Shown here: piece after piece, positions 16,961 through 25,038 of the stretch | Layout: each line of letters begins with the position of its first letter | Numbering within the stretch: the first letter of the stretch is position 1 | NCBI GenBank assembly: GCA_017307285.1 | Contig: JAFKFI010000067.1 | Span: 1 to 51,232 of the forward strand | Length of the DNA stretch: 51,232 nucleotides | Source: Alphaproteobacteria bacterium | Lineage (GTDB): Bacteria; Pseudomonadota; Alphaproteobacteria; Acetobacterales; Acetobacteraceae | Direction: 5' to 3' | The notes under the pieces: model-generated | Databases searched by the model: none | What the model was told of the DNA's origin: nothing | The model's input: the letters and a program-made list of their open reading frames with translations, nothing else | Made by a program: the position numbers and the translations under genes

Positions 16961-17100
16961 TTGTTCCCCCTGATGCGATCCCGACCGGCCATTCGAGTGG
17001 GCGCAACGCCCGGATGGCGGCAGGACGGTCCCCGCCCCAGATTGCCGCCATGACCGACGCAGACGCCAGTGATATGCCTCACAGCCAAGGCCAAACCGCC

Positions 17101-18171
17101 ATGAATTTCATGCCAGCCAACCTGACGCCGCAGGATGACGACGCGCTCTGGGATACCGTCAATCGCCGCGAGGCCGCCGACTTTCTCTATGCGGTGACGA
17201 CGATGGGCGTCTATTGCCGGCCGAATTGTCCCTCGCCGCGCCCGCTGCGCCGCAACGTCCGCTTCTTCGGCACGCCCGCCGAGGCGGAGGCGGCCGGGTT
17301 CCGCGCCTGCAAACGCTGCGACCCCAAGGGGGAGCGCGCGCGCATCGCCGAGGCCGTGGTGCGCGATGCCTGCGCGCATATCGAGACCGAGGAGACCATC
17401 CCGTCGCTCGACGCGCTGGCCAAGCGGGCGGGCTATTCGCGCTTCCACTTCCTGCGCATGTTCCGCGACCACACCGGCCTCACGCCGCGCGGTTATGCGG
17501 AGGGGGTGCGCGCCCGCCGCCTGCAAGCGGCGCTGGCCGATGGTGCCCGGGTGGTCGATGCGGTGGCGGAGGCCGGCTACGGCTCGGAAAGTCGGGTCTA
17601 CGAGAAGACCGACACCCTGCTCGGCATGACCCCCGGCGCTCTGCGGCGCGGCGGCGCCGGGGAGGAAATCCGCACCGCGTTCGCCGATTGCCCGTTCGGT
17701 AGGCTGCTGGTCGGCGCCACCGACAAGGGCGTCTGCTATCTCGGCTTCGCGGAGCCCGAGGCCGCGCTGCTCACCGATCTCCGTCGCCGCTTTCCCAACG
17801 CCCATCTCATCGCCGACGACGCCGCGTTGCGCGATGTGGTACGCGCCGTGCTCGACTTCATTGAGGAGCCCAGCCAGGCGCTTGCCCTGCCGCTCGATCT
17901 GCGTGGCACCGCGTTCCAGCAGCGGGTCTGGCAGGCTCTCGGCCGCATCCCGGCGGGCGAAACCCGTAGCTACGCCGAGCTCGCCGCCATGATCGGTGCG
18001 CCGAAAGCCGTGCGCGCGGTCGCCAGCTCCTGTGCCAGGAACCCTGTCCCGCTCGCGGTGCCATGCCACCGCGTGATCGGCAGCGACGGCAAGCTGACCG
18101 GCTATCGCTGGGGGGTTGAGAGCAAGCGCGCGCTGCTCGCGGCCGAGAAGGCCGTAGCCGGCGCCCGCTGA
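17101..18171 (+). CDS. ada: Ada: bifunctional DNA methylphosphotriester / O6-alkylguanine methyltransferase and regulator
   Basis: Starting at ATG 17101, the protein has 356 residues and the cysteines fall almost exactly as in E. coli Ada: C39, C43, C70 and C73 in the N-terminal zinc domain (VYCRPNCPSP, ACKRCDP), then an AraC-type helix-turn-helix region (about 95-180) and the C-terminal methyltransferase with PCHR, C322. C39 takes methyl groups from phosphotriesters and turns the protein into an activator; C322 repairs O6-methylguanine. An upstream in-frame ATG at 17050 would add 17 residues, but AAGG precedes 17101 and none precedes 17050. No AlkB or AlkA gene is next to it. Confidence 0.93.
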   Translation: MNFMPANLTPQDDDALWDTVNRREAADFLYAVTTMGVYCRPNCPSPRPLRRNVRFFGTPAEAEAAGFRACKRCDPKGERARIAEAVVRDACAHIETEETIPSLDALAKRAGYSRFHFLRMFRDHTGLTPRGYAEGVRARRLQAALADGARVVDAVAEAGYGSESRVYEKTDTLLGMTPGALRRGGAGEEIRTAFADCPFGRLLVGATDKGVCYLGFAEPEAALLTDLRRRFPNAHLIADDAALRDVVRAVLDFIEEPSQALALPLDLRGTAFQQRVWQALGRIPAGETRSYAELAAMIGAPKAVRAVASSCARNPVPLAVPCHRVIGSDGKLTGYRWGVESKRALLAAEKAVAGAR

Positions 18172-18245
18172 ACCTCCCACCGGCTGCCACGTATCTGCCT
18201 CTATCTCGGCTCACACTAGAGGCGGATGAACCCAGGGAGGCGACG

Positions 18246-18773
18246 ATGCGTCGCGCAATGGCAGCGCTGCTGATAGCCGGCTCGGTCGGTCTGGCGGGCT
18301 GTACCGCATCCACGTATGGCGGCTCGGGCGGGTATGCCGGTGGGTATGGCTATGACTATGGCTACCCCGGCCCAACCTATGTTGGGCCGCCGGTGGGCTA
18401 CTATTCGCCTGGCTATACCGGTGGCGCCGTCTATCTCGGCGGCTACGATCGGCGAGAGGGCTGGTACCGAGGCGATGACGGGGCGTGGCGCCGGCGCGAG
18501 TGGCAGAACAACGCGGCGAATTGGCAGCAGCGGCAGCAATACTATCAGCAGGTGCAGCAGAACCGCGCGCTCTATCAGCAGCAGGTGCAGCAGAACCAAG
18601 CCACCTACCAGCGGCAAGTGCAAGAGAACGCGGCAAAATACCAACAGCAGGTCCAGCACAACCAGGCGATCTACAACCAGAACCTCGCGAAGTACAATCA
18701 GCAGGTACAGGAGAACCGGGCCATCTATGCGCGCCAGCAGATGGAGGCGCAAAGGAAAGCGCTCGGCCAGTAG
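18246..18773 (+). CDS. Glycine/tyrosine-rich lipoprotein with hendecad repeats
   Basis: A 175-residue protein. The N-terminus is a lipoprotein signal (LAGC lipobox, Cys at about 19), then a Gly/Tyr-rich segment, then a striking repeat region at 18540-18726. That region reads as 11-residue units with pattern Y-Q-Q-Q-V-Q-Q-N-x-A-x: four in a row, one 7-residue unit (YNQNLAK), then one more 11-residue unit. Spacing of 11 is the hendecad period, expected to give a right-handed coiled coil. The protein probably sits in the outer membrane or periplasm as a rod. No domain family is recognised. It is a single gene, 74 bp after ada. Confidence 0.75.
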   Translation: MRRAMAALLIAGSVGLAGCTASTYGGSGGYAGGYGYDYGYPGPTYVGPPVGYYSPGYTGGAVYLGGYDRREGWYRGDDGAWRRREWQNNAANWQQRQQYYQQVQQNRALYQQQVQQNQATYQRQVQENAAKYQQQVQHNQAIYNQNLAKYNQQVQENRAIYARQQMEAQRKALGQ

Positions 18774-18857
18774 CAGCCGGCCGTGTGAACTGAATCACAG
18801 CGGCACGGCGCGCCCGAAGCTAGACAGCAGGGTATCGCTCGAACGGGAGATGATGCC

Positions 18858-19301
18858 ATGCCGACCCTGCCCTTTCGCTTCCTCCTCGTCGCTGTCTGCG
18901 CCGCGCTGTGCGGCATGGCCGCGGGTATCGTCATGGCGGCGTCGGGGGACTTCACCCTGGCACCCGCGCACGCGCATTTGAACCTGCTCGGCTGGGTCTC
19001 GATGGCGCTCTATGGCCTGTTCTATCGCGCCGTTCCCGAAGCGAGCGCCGGGTGGCTGCCGAAGGCGCATTTCTGGGTCGCGACCACCGGGCTGGTCATC
19101 ATGGTGCCGGCGCTTGGCTGGCTCTTGCTTGGCCACCCGGGCATCGAACCGGTGATCGGTATTGGTTCGCTCCTCACCGTCGCGGCGATGGGAATGTTCG
19201 GCGCGGTGGTGCTGCGCAGCCGCCAGCGTGTCCTCGGCACTTCGCGCCCGGTTCCCGGCTCACTCGGCGTGGTTCACTTGTCGAGCCAGACGTCCTCGTA
19301 G
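18858..19301 (+). CDS. Small membrane protein with HAHLNLLGW motif
   Basis: A 147-residue protein with four hydrophobic segments (about 7-29, 41-57, 73-92, 98-115). The stretch LAPAHAHLNLLGWVSM on the border of the second segment, with closely spaced histidines, resembles small proteins annotated as cytochrome-oxidase-like, where such histidines may bind heme or metal. That link is by motif only; the protein is far too short to be oxidase subunit I. The last nine residues overlap the end of the convergent solute-binding protein gene, so its true C-terminus may be used by both strands. Start ATG 18858 follows a GGGAGATG ribosome-binding sequence. Confidence 0.55.
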   Translation: MPTLPFRFLLVAVCAALCGMAAGIVMAASGDFTLAPAHAHLNLLGWVSMALYGLFYRAVPEASAGWLPKAHFWVATTGLVIMVPALGWLLLGHPGIEPVIGIGSLLTVAAMGMFGAVVLRSRQRVLGTSRPVPGSLGVVHLSSQTSS

Positions 19302-20875
19302 CGCCAGCCGTTGTAGATGCTGTTCACCATGATGGTGAGATTCTTCACGTAAGGCTGCCAGCATGCGGCGGCGACGTCGTGGTAGATGATCGGGCGCACC
19401 ACGTCCTCGGCGAGCTTGCGCTCGATCTCCCACACGATGTCCCGCCGCGCCGCCTGGTCGGTCTCCACAGACTGCTTCGCGAACAGCGTCTCGAGGGCTG
19501 GGTTGCAGTAATTGGTATAGTTGCGCAGCGACCCGCAGGCGTAGTTCTCGAAGAAGTGCTGGTCGGGGTCGTCGACCGAGCTGCCGGTCAGGTTGAGCCC
19601 GATGTTGTAGTCCTTCTTGAACACCCGGTTGTAGAACAGGCCGGTGTCCACGACATCGAGATCGGCGTCGATGTAGATGCTCCTGATCTGATCGATCAGC
19701 AGCAGCGCGGGATCGCGAAACTGTGGGATGTCGCGGGTGAACACCTTGGTTTTCAGCCGATGCTCCGGCCCGTATCCCGCCTTCCGCATCAGCGCGCGCG
19801 CCTGCTCGCGGTTTTGCTCAATCTCGCCGCCATAGCCAGGCAAGTTCTGCAACGCCTCCAGGGGCATTCCCCACACGCCCTCGGGCGGCGGCAGCATGGC
19901 GCCGCCGATGCGGCCCTGGCCCTCGTTGATGATGTCGTTGAACGATTTCCGGTCCAGGGTCAGCGCGAGGGCGCGGCGGATGTCGGGATTGTCGAAGGGC
20001 GGCGCGTCGCGGTTGATGATGAGATTGGTGCTGACGGCGGTGGGCCGCATCACGCATTGCGCTTGCGGCGCCTGCGAGCGGATGTCCTTCAGGAGCGGCA
20101 CCGATACGTCGGTCGGGTAGGTCATGTCGAACTTGCCGGCGATGAAGGCGAGCATCCGCGTCGACCGGCTCGGAATGATCTTGTATTCGATCGCGTCGAG
20201 ATAGGGCAGGCCGGGCTTCCAGTAGTCCGGGTTGCGCTCCAGCCGGATGCTGTCGTTCTGCCGCAGCTCGACGAACTTGAACGGACCGGTGCCGATCGGC
20301 TTGGTCCGCATCGCCGCCGACGGAATGTGGCACGGGTAGACCGGCGACCAGCCTGAGGCGAGCAGCGCCAGCAGCGCCGGCTGCGGTCGTTTCAGATGGA
20401 ACGTCACCTCGTGCTCACCACCGACGGTGATCTCCGCGAGGTTGCTGAACCAGGCCCGGCGCGGGCTGCGCCGCATCTTTCCGGGCGCGAGGCCCGCGAC
20501 CATGTCCCAGGTGCATTTCACATCGGCTGCGGTAAAGGGCACCCCGTCGTGCCACTTCACGCCGTCGCGCAGCTTGAAGGTGAGCGCGGTGCCGGCATCG
20601 TCCCACGCCCAACTTGTCGCCAGCTCCGGGACGATCGACTTGCGGCTGTTCTGCGCCACGTGCTGATCGTACATCACGAGATTGTTGTAGATCGCCATGA
20701 ACGGGATCACGACGGAGGCGGTGCCCTCCTCGTGGATCGATGCGCTGGGCGGGCTGTCGATATGCTCGATGTGCAGTACGCCGCCATGCTTCTGCGCGAG
20801 GGCTGGGCTGCTGAGTGAGAGCCCGATCCCGGCTGCCAGGGCCAGCAATGCCGCCGCGGATGTGCCTCGTCGCAT
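19274..20875 (-). CDS. ABC transporter substrate-binding protein, family 5 (peptide/nickel/opine type)
   Basis: A 533-residue exported binding protein: signal peptide ending ALA before QKHGG, then SBP family 5 signatures (LATSWAWDDAGTALTFKLRD, GVKWHDGVPFTAADV, PIGTGPFKFVE, and the NPDYWKPGLPYLD block). It binds peptides, opines or similar ligands for an ABC importer. No permease or ATPase genes are adjacent, so it is an orphan. A longer upstream frame in the same phase continues to 21847, but the signal peptide fixes ATG at 20875. It closes a packed four-gene set and begins 17 bp after the unknown 132-aa gene. Confidence 0.9.
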   Translation of the reverse strand: MRRGTSAAALLALAAGIGLSLSSPALAQKHGGVLHIEHIDSPPSASIHEEGTASVVIPFMAIYNNLVMYDQHVAQNSRKSIVPELATSWAWDDAGTALTFKLRDGVKWHDGVPFTAADVKCTWDMVAGLAPGKMRRSPRRAWFSNLAEITVGGEHEVTFHLKRPQPALLALLASGWSPVYPCHIPSAAMRTKPIGTGPFKFVELRQNDSIRLERNPDYWKPGLPYLDAIEYKIIPSRSTRMLAFIAGKFDMTYPTDVSVPLLKDIRSQAPQAQCVMRPTAVSTNLIINRDAPPFDNPDIRRALALTLDRKSFNDIINEGQGRIGGAMLPPPEGVWGMPLEALQNLPGYGGEIEQNREQARALMRKAGYGPEHRLKTKVFTRDIPQFRDPALLLIDQIRSIYIDADLDVVDTGLFYNRVFKKDYNIGLNLTGSSVDDPDQHFFENYACGSLRNYTNYCNPALETLFAKQSVETDQAARRDIVWEIERKLAEDVVRPIIYHDVAAACWQPYVKNLTIMVNSIYNGWRYEDVWLDK

Positions 20876-20892
20876 GAATGTCTCCTGGCTCG

Positions 20893-21291
20893 TTACCGTC
20901 GCGCCGCCTCGATCCCGGCGATGAGCGCATCCGTCGTGAGCAACCCGCCGCGACTCATGCGAATGTCGCCATCGTGCAGCAGCAGCCATAGCGGCGACCG
21001 CCGCTCGTCCCCGAGGGTGGGACACCAAGCCGCGTGCTCCTCGGCGAGATCGAAGGGCCGCAGACCGAGCTTGATGTCGCCGCAAAAATGCTTGGCCACG
21101 TCGAGCGCGGTCTGGATGGCGGCGACGTCGTGCGCGCTCCAGGTGGCGAACACCATGACCAGCCACCAGCCCCGGTCGAGCTCGGGCTCGCGCGCTGTCG
21201 GTGCCGCATCGAGCGCCACGCAGAATGGCGGCTCGTCCGCCAACGCGATGCTGGGACGCTCGTCGCTGCCGCGCGTGATCTGGTACGACAC
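20893..21291 (-). CDS. Unknown 132-aa protein following the DUF4157 gene
   Basis: A soluble-looking acidic protein from a GTG at 21291, only three bases after the stop of the DUF4157 gene and without a clear ribosome-binding sequence, so translation is likely coupled. It has RGWWLVMVFATWSAHD in its middle, a cysteine-containing KHFCGDIKLG, and a C-terminal DGDIRMSRGGLLTTDALIAG. I recognise no family. A role as a partner of the DUF4157 protein (chaperone, adaptor or immunity-like factor) is inference from position only. Confidence 0.6.
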   Translation of the reverse strand: MSYQITRGSDERPSIALADEPPFCVALDAAPTAREPELDRGWWLVMVFATWSAHDVAAIQTALDVAKHFCGDIKLGLRPFDLAEEHAAWCPTLGDERRSPLWLLLHDGDIRMSRGGLLTTDALIAGIEAARR

Positions 21292-21294
21292 GGC

Positions 21295-22938
21295 TCAATC
21301 GCTCGGAACGGAGACGGTGGTCGTGTCGGAGGGCACGACGATCACGGATTCCAGGGTGCTGCCGCGCCGCGTCTTGTCGATCGTTCCGCCGGTTAGCTTG
21401 AAGATCCTGTCGTGATATTGTTCCTGGCTCTCGGGGTTGTACAGCACGATGGTGCCACCGGGCGCGATGACCCGCGCGATCTCCTCGGCGAGCCCCGGAA
21501 GCATCAGCGGACCGTTCTCCGAGGTGATCAGATCGGCGACATGATCGGCGAAGGGCAGCTTGTTGGCGGCCGCATCCTTGCCGGAAAAATGCCGGTAGAT
21601 GAGATTGGGCACCGGCGTTCCGTGCACGCCGGTCGTCGTCTTGCGCATGGCGTCGCCAATGTTGATCGCGCCTGGGAAGAAGCCCTCGCCGAAGATGTCG
21701 ATGTGATAGCGCGCCGTCTTGGGGACGTTGCGGGCGTGCAGCTTCGCTCCCTGGTCCTCTCCCTCGCCGCCGACCCAGTCGACATGCAAATCTTGCCCCG
21801 CGGACGGATGATGCTTGACGGTGAGGAGCAGGTCGATCGCGCTCCACAGCCGGTCAGCTGAATCGTAGAAGCGGCGGTAGTCCGCCATATTCTGCTGGCC
21901 CAGTTGCGTGCCGGTCGGCGCGACCGTCTTCGGGATATCCTGCATCCAGGCCTTGATCTGCTTCCTGCGCGCGACCAGCGCATCGAGATTGCCCGACGCC
22001 GGGTTTTGCTGCGCGCGGGTGAGCAGCGCCCAGCCCTCCGTGATCATCCGGTTGGGGTCGAGCCAGGCCTCACCCGATTCCAGTGGTGGCCGGTTCTCTT
22101 CTATGATCACGCTGCGGTAATAATCCGGCGGATATGGATTCTTGGCGCGCAGGGCGGGGTCGCTGCCTGGGGTGGCGCCATGCCGGAATGTGCCGAGCAC
22201 CGGGCAATCGGCCCGGCGGTCTCGCGCCAGCGTCGCGATACGGTTCGCGCGACGGCACGATAAGGCGTCGGGATCGCGATCCGAGCCGTCGTCGCTGGCA
22301 TAGCCGTGAATGTTGAGCCGGTTGCCGGGCTTGAGCTTCTCGATGATCGCGTCTTCACCGGGCAGGAGTTCGTCCGAGTCCGTCTTGAAATGGAACGCCC
22401 AGCCGATAACGCTCTGGCTGCTCGGCGCACACGGGGCCGCCCCCGGTGGCGGCGGGTCGGGCGTGCGTTGCAGGCTGACGGTGGCTGTCGTAAGCGCGGG
22501 CATCCGCGCGCCACGGGTCATGACCGCATCCGCCGCCGCGTCTGCCTCGCGTTCCAGCGCGTCTCCCGGGGCGCCGATCGTGAGCTTCGCCTGGGGCCGG
22601 GGACTGTGGCCGCGCTGCTGCACGACATGCGCCAGCTCATGGGCGAGCAGACGCACTCCCGATGCCGATGTCGGATCGTACTGCCCAGCCGCGAAGACGA
22701 TGTGCTCGCCCACGGTGTAGGCGCGGGCCTGCACCGCACGAGCTGAGGCTGCATCGGGCGCGGCGGCGTGGACACGCACGCGGCCGAAATCGTGCCCGAA
22801 GCGCGGTTCGAGCAGGGTTCGCGTCGCCGCGGCGAGCGGCTGCCCCGGCGAACGCAGAACCTCATGGACGGCGGCCGGCGCGTGATGGCCGGCGCCGGGT
22901 CGAACCGGCGGGGGCTTTGCGATGGGGGCCGCACGCAT
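21295..22938 (-). CDS. Multidomain protein: DUF4157 (eCIS core) + OmpA-like + methyltransferase-like C-terminus
   Basis: A 547-residue protein. Residues about 43-140 are a DUF4157 domain with the HELAH metalloprotease-like motif at 100-104 (LLAHELAHVVQQR) and the usual ALEREADAAADAVM tail. Residues about 178-280 look like an OmpA-type domain (FHFKTDSDELLPGED, LNIHGYASDDG, CRRANRI), with several cysteines. Residues about 400-535 resemble the second half of a class I methyltransferase (GEGFFPGAINIGD, ADLITSENGPLMLPGLAEE, VIAPGGTIVLYNPE) without an obvious full SAM loop. DUF4157 proteins are often cargo of extracellular contractile injection systems or related secreted polymorphic effectors. None of the injection-system structural genes is in the window. 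Start ATG 22938 follows GGGAAG. Confidence 0.8.
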   Translation of the reverse strand: MRAAPIAKPPPVRPGAGHHAPAAVHEVLRSPGQPLAAATRTLLEPRFGHDFGRVRVHAAAPDAASARAVQARAYTVGEHIVFAAGQYDPTSASGVRLLAHELAHVVQQRGHSPRPQAKLTIGAPGDALEREADAAADAVMTRGARMPALTTATVSLQRTPDPPPPGAAPCAPSSQSVIGWAFHFKTDSDELLPGEDAIIEKLKPGNRLNIHGYASDDGSDRDPDALSCRRANRIATLARDRRADCPVLGTFRHGATPGSDPALRAKNPYPPDYYRSVIIEENRPPLESGEAWLDPNRMITEGWALLTRAQQNPASGNLDALVARRKQIKAWMQDIPKTVAPTGTQLGQQNMADYRRFYDSADRLWSAIDLLLTVKHHPSAGQDLHVDWVGGEGEDQGAKLHARNVPKTARYHIDIFGEGFFPGAINIGDAMRKTTTGVHGTPVPNLIYRHFSGKDAAANKLPFADHVADLITSENGPLMLPGLAEEIARVIAPGGTIVLYNPESQEQYHDRIFKLTGGTIDKTRRGSTLESVIVVPSDTTTVSVPSD

Positions 22939-22959
22939 CGCAGGCTTCCCGACCGATGC

Positions 22960-24090
22960 TCACTCGAGCCCGTAAAAGCCTTTCGCTCCGCCTGCCATCA
23001 CCTGCCGCACGGTTTCGGCCGACAAGCCCTCGAGATTCTTGCGTACCATCTCGGGCGCCCCCGGGAAGAAGCCGTCAGGGTGCGGGTAATCGGTTGCCCA
23101 GAGGATCTTGTGCGGGCCGATATAGTCGGCGAGCACCTTGAGGCTGCCCTCCACCGGCTCGAAGGAGATCCAGCAGTTGCGCTGGAACAATTCGCTGGGG
23201 CGCATCGACAGGCCGGAATCGTTGAAGCCTTGGTCGGTGTAATGGCGGTCCATGCGTTCGAGCCACGGCACGATCCAGCCGCCGCCGGCTTCGAGGAAGC
23301 CGATGCGCAGCTTCGGATGACGGTCGCACACGCCGCCCCAGACGACGGCGAGGCAGGCCATCATCATCTCCATCGTGTGCGTCACGATGTGCCGGGCACC
23401 GCGCGTCTCGAAGCGGTCGAGCCCGACCTGCGGCATTCCGCTGCTGCCACCGCCGCCCTCGTGGAAGCCGATCGACATGTCGAGGTCCTCTGCCTCGCTC
23501 CAGAAGCGGTCGTAGTCGGGATGATGGATCATCTTGCCGCTGTAAGGGTTAGGCCGCACGAACACGCCTCTCATGCCAAGCTCGTTGCGCGCGAAACGCA
23601 TCTCCTCGATGGCGAGATCGACCGATTGCAGGGGTAGCATTGCCACCCCGAACAGCCGGTCTGGATACGGCTTGCAGTAGTCGGCGAGCCAGCGGTTGTA
23701 GGCGCGGCAGATCGCCGCGGAGAGGCGCACGTCCTCGACGGCACCGGCGAACAGGCCGATGCTCGGATAGAGGAACGCGGCATCGATGCCGTCGAGGTCC
23801 ATGTCGGGAATGCGGGCGTGCGGATCGAAGCCGCCTTTGCGGCCCTGTTCGTATTCCCGTGCGTCGTCCACGACGACGGTGCCGTCGCGCGCGCCGACCG
23901 CGCCCAGATTGCCCAGCCCCTTCTCGCTGCCCAGCATCTTGCCGCCGATCAGCAGCCGGGTCTTGCCGTTCTCGTCGATCACCGTGCTCGGCGCCTGGTC
24001 GCGATACGCCGGGTCCATGTAGCGTTGCCAGAGGTCGAGCGGTTCGAGGATGTGTCCGTCGGCGTCGATGACGTTGTAGTCGCGAGCCAT
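22960..24090 (-). CDS. Amidohydrolase-family metal-dependent hydrolase
   Basis: A 376-residue TIM-barrel protein of the Amidohydro_2 type. It opens with VIDADGHILEPLDLW, contains a GFHEGGGG segment and THTMEMMMACLAVVWGGV, then RHPKLRIGFLEAGGGWIVPW, and ends with the metal-site ILWATDYPHPDG. Family members decarboxylate or hydrolyse aromatic and cyclic acids; the substrate here is unknown. It is first in the four-gene set and its stop is 21 bases before the DUF4157 start. Confidence 0.88.
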   Translation of the reverse strand: MARDYNVIDADGHILEPLDLWQRYMDPAYRDQAPSTVIDENGKTRLLIGGKMLGSEKGLGNLGAVGARDGTVVVDDAREYEQGRKGGFDPHARIPDMDLDGIDAAFLYPSIGLFAGAVEDVRLSAAICRAYNRWLADYCKPYPDRLFGVAMLPLQSVDLAIEEMRFARNELGMRGVFVRPNPYSGKMIHHPDYDRFWSEAEDLDMSIGFHEGGGGSSGMPQVGLDRFETRGARHIVTHTMEMMMACLAVVWGGVCDRHPKLRIGFLEAGGGWIVPWLERMDRHYTDQGFNDSGLSMRPSELFQRNCWISFEPVEGSLKVLADYIGPHKILWATDYPHPDGFFPGAPEMVRKNLEGLSAETVRQVMAGGAKGFYGLE

Positions 24091-24230
24091 GATCCGTCTC
24101 CTCCCGAGGCGATTTCAGGGACGGTCTCGCGTTCCGTAGTCTCGACGGCGCGAGACTTTCTTGGACTTGCGGTCAGGATGACACTCGGCGGCTGCCCGGA
24201 GCAAGCATTCCGGTGCCGTTGGCGTCAGGG

Positions 24231-25028
24231 TCAGTCGAGCGGCCGGCCGTCTGCCTTGTGCACGACGATGAGGTCCTTCTCGAACGTCACGCGGCGGATT
24301 TTGCGGGCCGCGTCGAGCAGCACGGGATCGACACCGATGAGGTCGTGTATCGTCGGCCGGTTGAGCAGCTTGGCGAGCTCCAGGAACTGTCCCATGCAGG
24401 TCTCGCGGAACCGCGGGTCGGCGGGGTGCTTGCCGTCCCACAGGATGCCGCCAACCTCCCGGTCCAGATACGACGTGCCGACATCCTCGATGATGTAGAG
24501 CCCACCGGGACGGACGGCGTCGAACAGCTCGGCGAAGGTGAGAAGCTGGTGGGCGCTCTGATGCGAGCCGTCGTCCAGAATGATATCGAACGGCCCCTCC
24601 TTCTCGCGCAGGGCGATCAGCGCGGCACGCGAGGACTGGTCGAGCTGGTAAATGCGGGTTCGCGCCGAGGACAGGAATTCGCGCGGCTCGATGTCGCACG
24701 CGACGATGGACGCGAAGGGAAAATACGCCTGCCAAGCAAGCAGCGAGCGGCCGCCGATATCCTCGCTGTAGCCGCCGATGCCGATTTCCAGGAACTTGAT
24801 CGGCCGATAGCGGAACGGCCGGAACAACTCGGCATACAACCGGCCATATTGATGCAGGCCTGGCATGTGCTTGTCGCTGCGGAAATAGTTCAGCCAGAAG
24901 GTGAGTGGCACGGGAAACAGGCAGAGGGTGTTGGCCAGCCAATGCTTGAGGCGGAAGCGGATGATGTTCCGCTCGCGACGGGTCTTGCTTTGCCACCCGA
25001 TCGCCGCCTGGACAAGCGCCTTCACCAT
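24231..25028 (-). CDS. Class I SAM methyltransferase, MycE/ElmMI-like
   Basis: A 265-residue protein from ATG 25028. It has motif I FLEIGIGGY near residue 88, the acidic SAM contact in VACDIEP, and a DDGSH metal-site motif (DIILDDGSHQSAHQLL), followed by GGLYIIEDVGTSYLD. This combination is that of macrolide and anthracycline sugar O-methyltransferases (MycE, ElmMI), which need a divalent metal. No polyketide or sugar genes surround it, so it may act on surface glycans instead. The 140-bp interval before the amidohydrolase is empty of a gene. Confidence 0.82.
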   Translation of the reverse strand: MVKALVQAAIGWQSKTRRERNIIRFRLKHWLANTLCLFPVPLTFWLNYFRSDKHMPGLHQYGRLYAELFRPFRYRPIKFLEIGIGGYSEDIGGRSLLAWQAYFPFASIVACDIEPREFLSSARTRIYQLDQSSRAALIALREKEGPFDIILDDGSHQSAHQLLTFAELFDAVRPGGLYIIEDVGTSYLDREVGGILWDGKHPADPRFRETCMGQFLELAKLLNRPTIHDLIGVDPVLLDAARKIRRVTFEKDLIVVHKADGRPLD

Positions 25029-25038
25029 CGTTGAGGTC

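Noticed and set aside
18540-18728. Tandem DNA repeat or CRISPR-like array
   Set aside because: The repetition follows a coding frame with 33-base units that differ at codon third positions, so it is a protein repeat.
20876-21847. Upstream extension of the family 5 binding protein to 857 aa
   Set aside because: The extra part is an out-of-frame shadow of the DUF4157 and 132-aa genes; the signal peptide marks the true start.
21295-22938. Presence of a whole contractile injection system
   Set aside because: No sheath, tube, baseplate or AAA+ ATPase gene is in the window; a DUF4157 protein alone is not enough.
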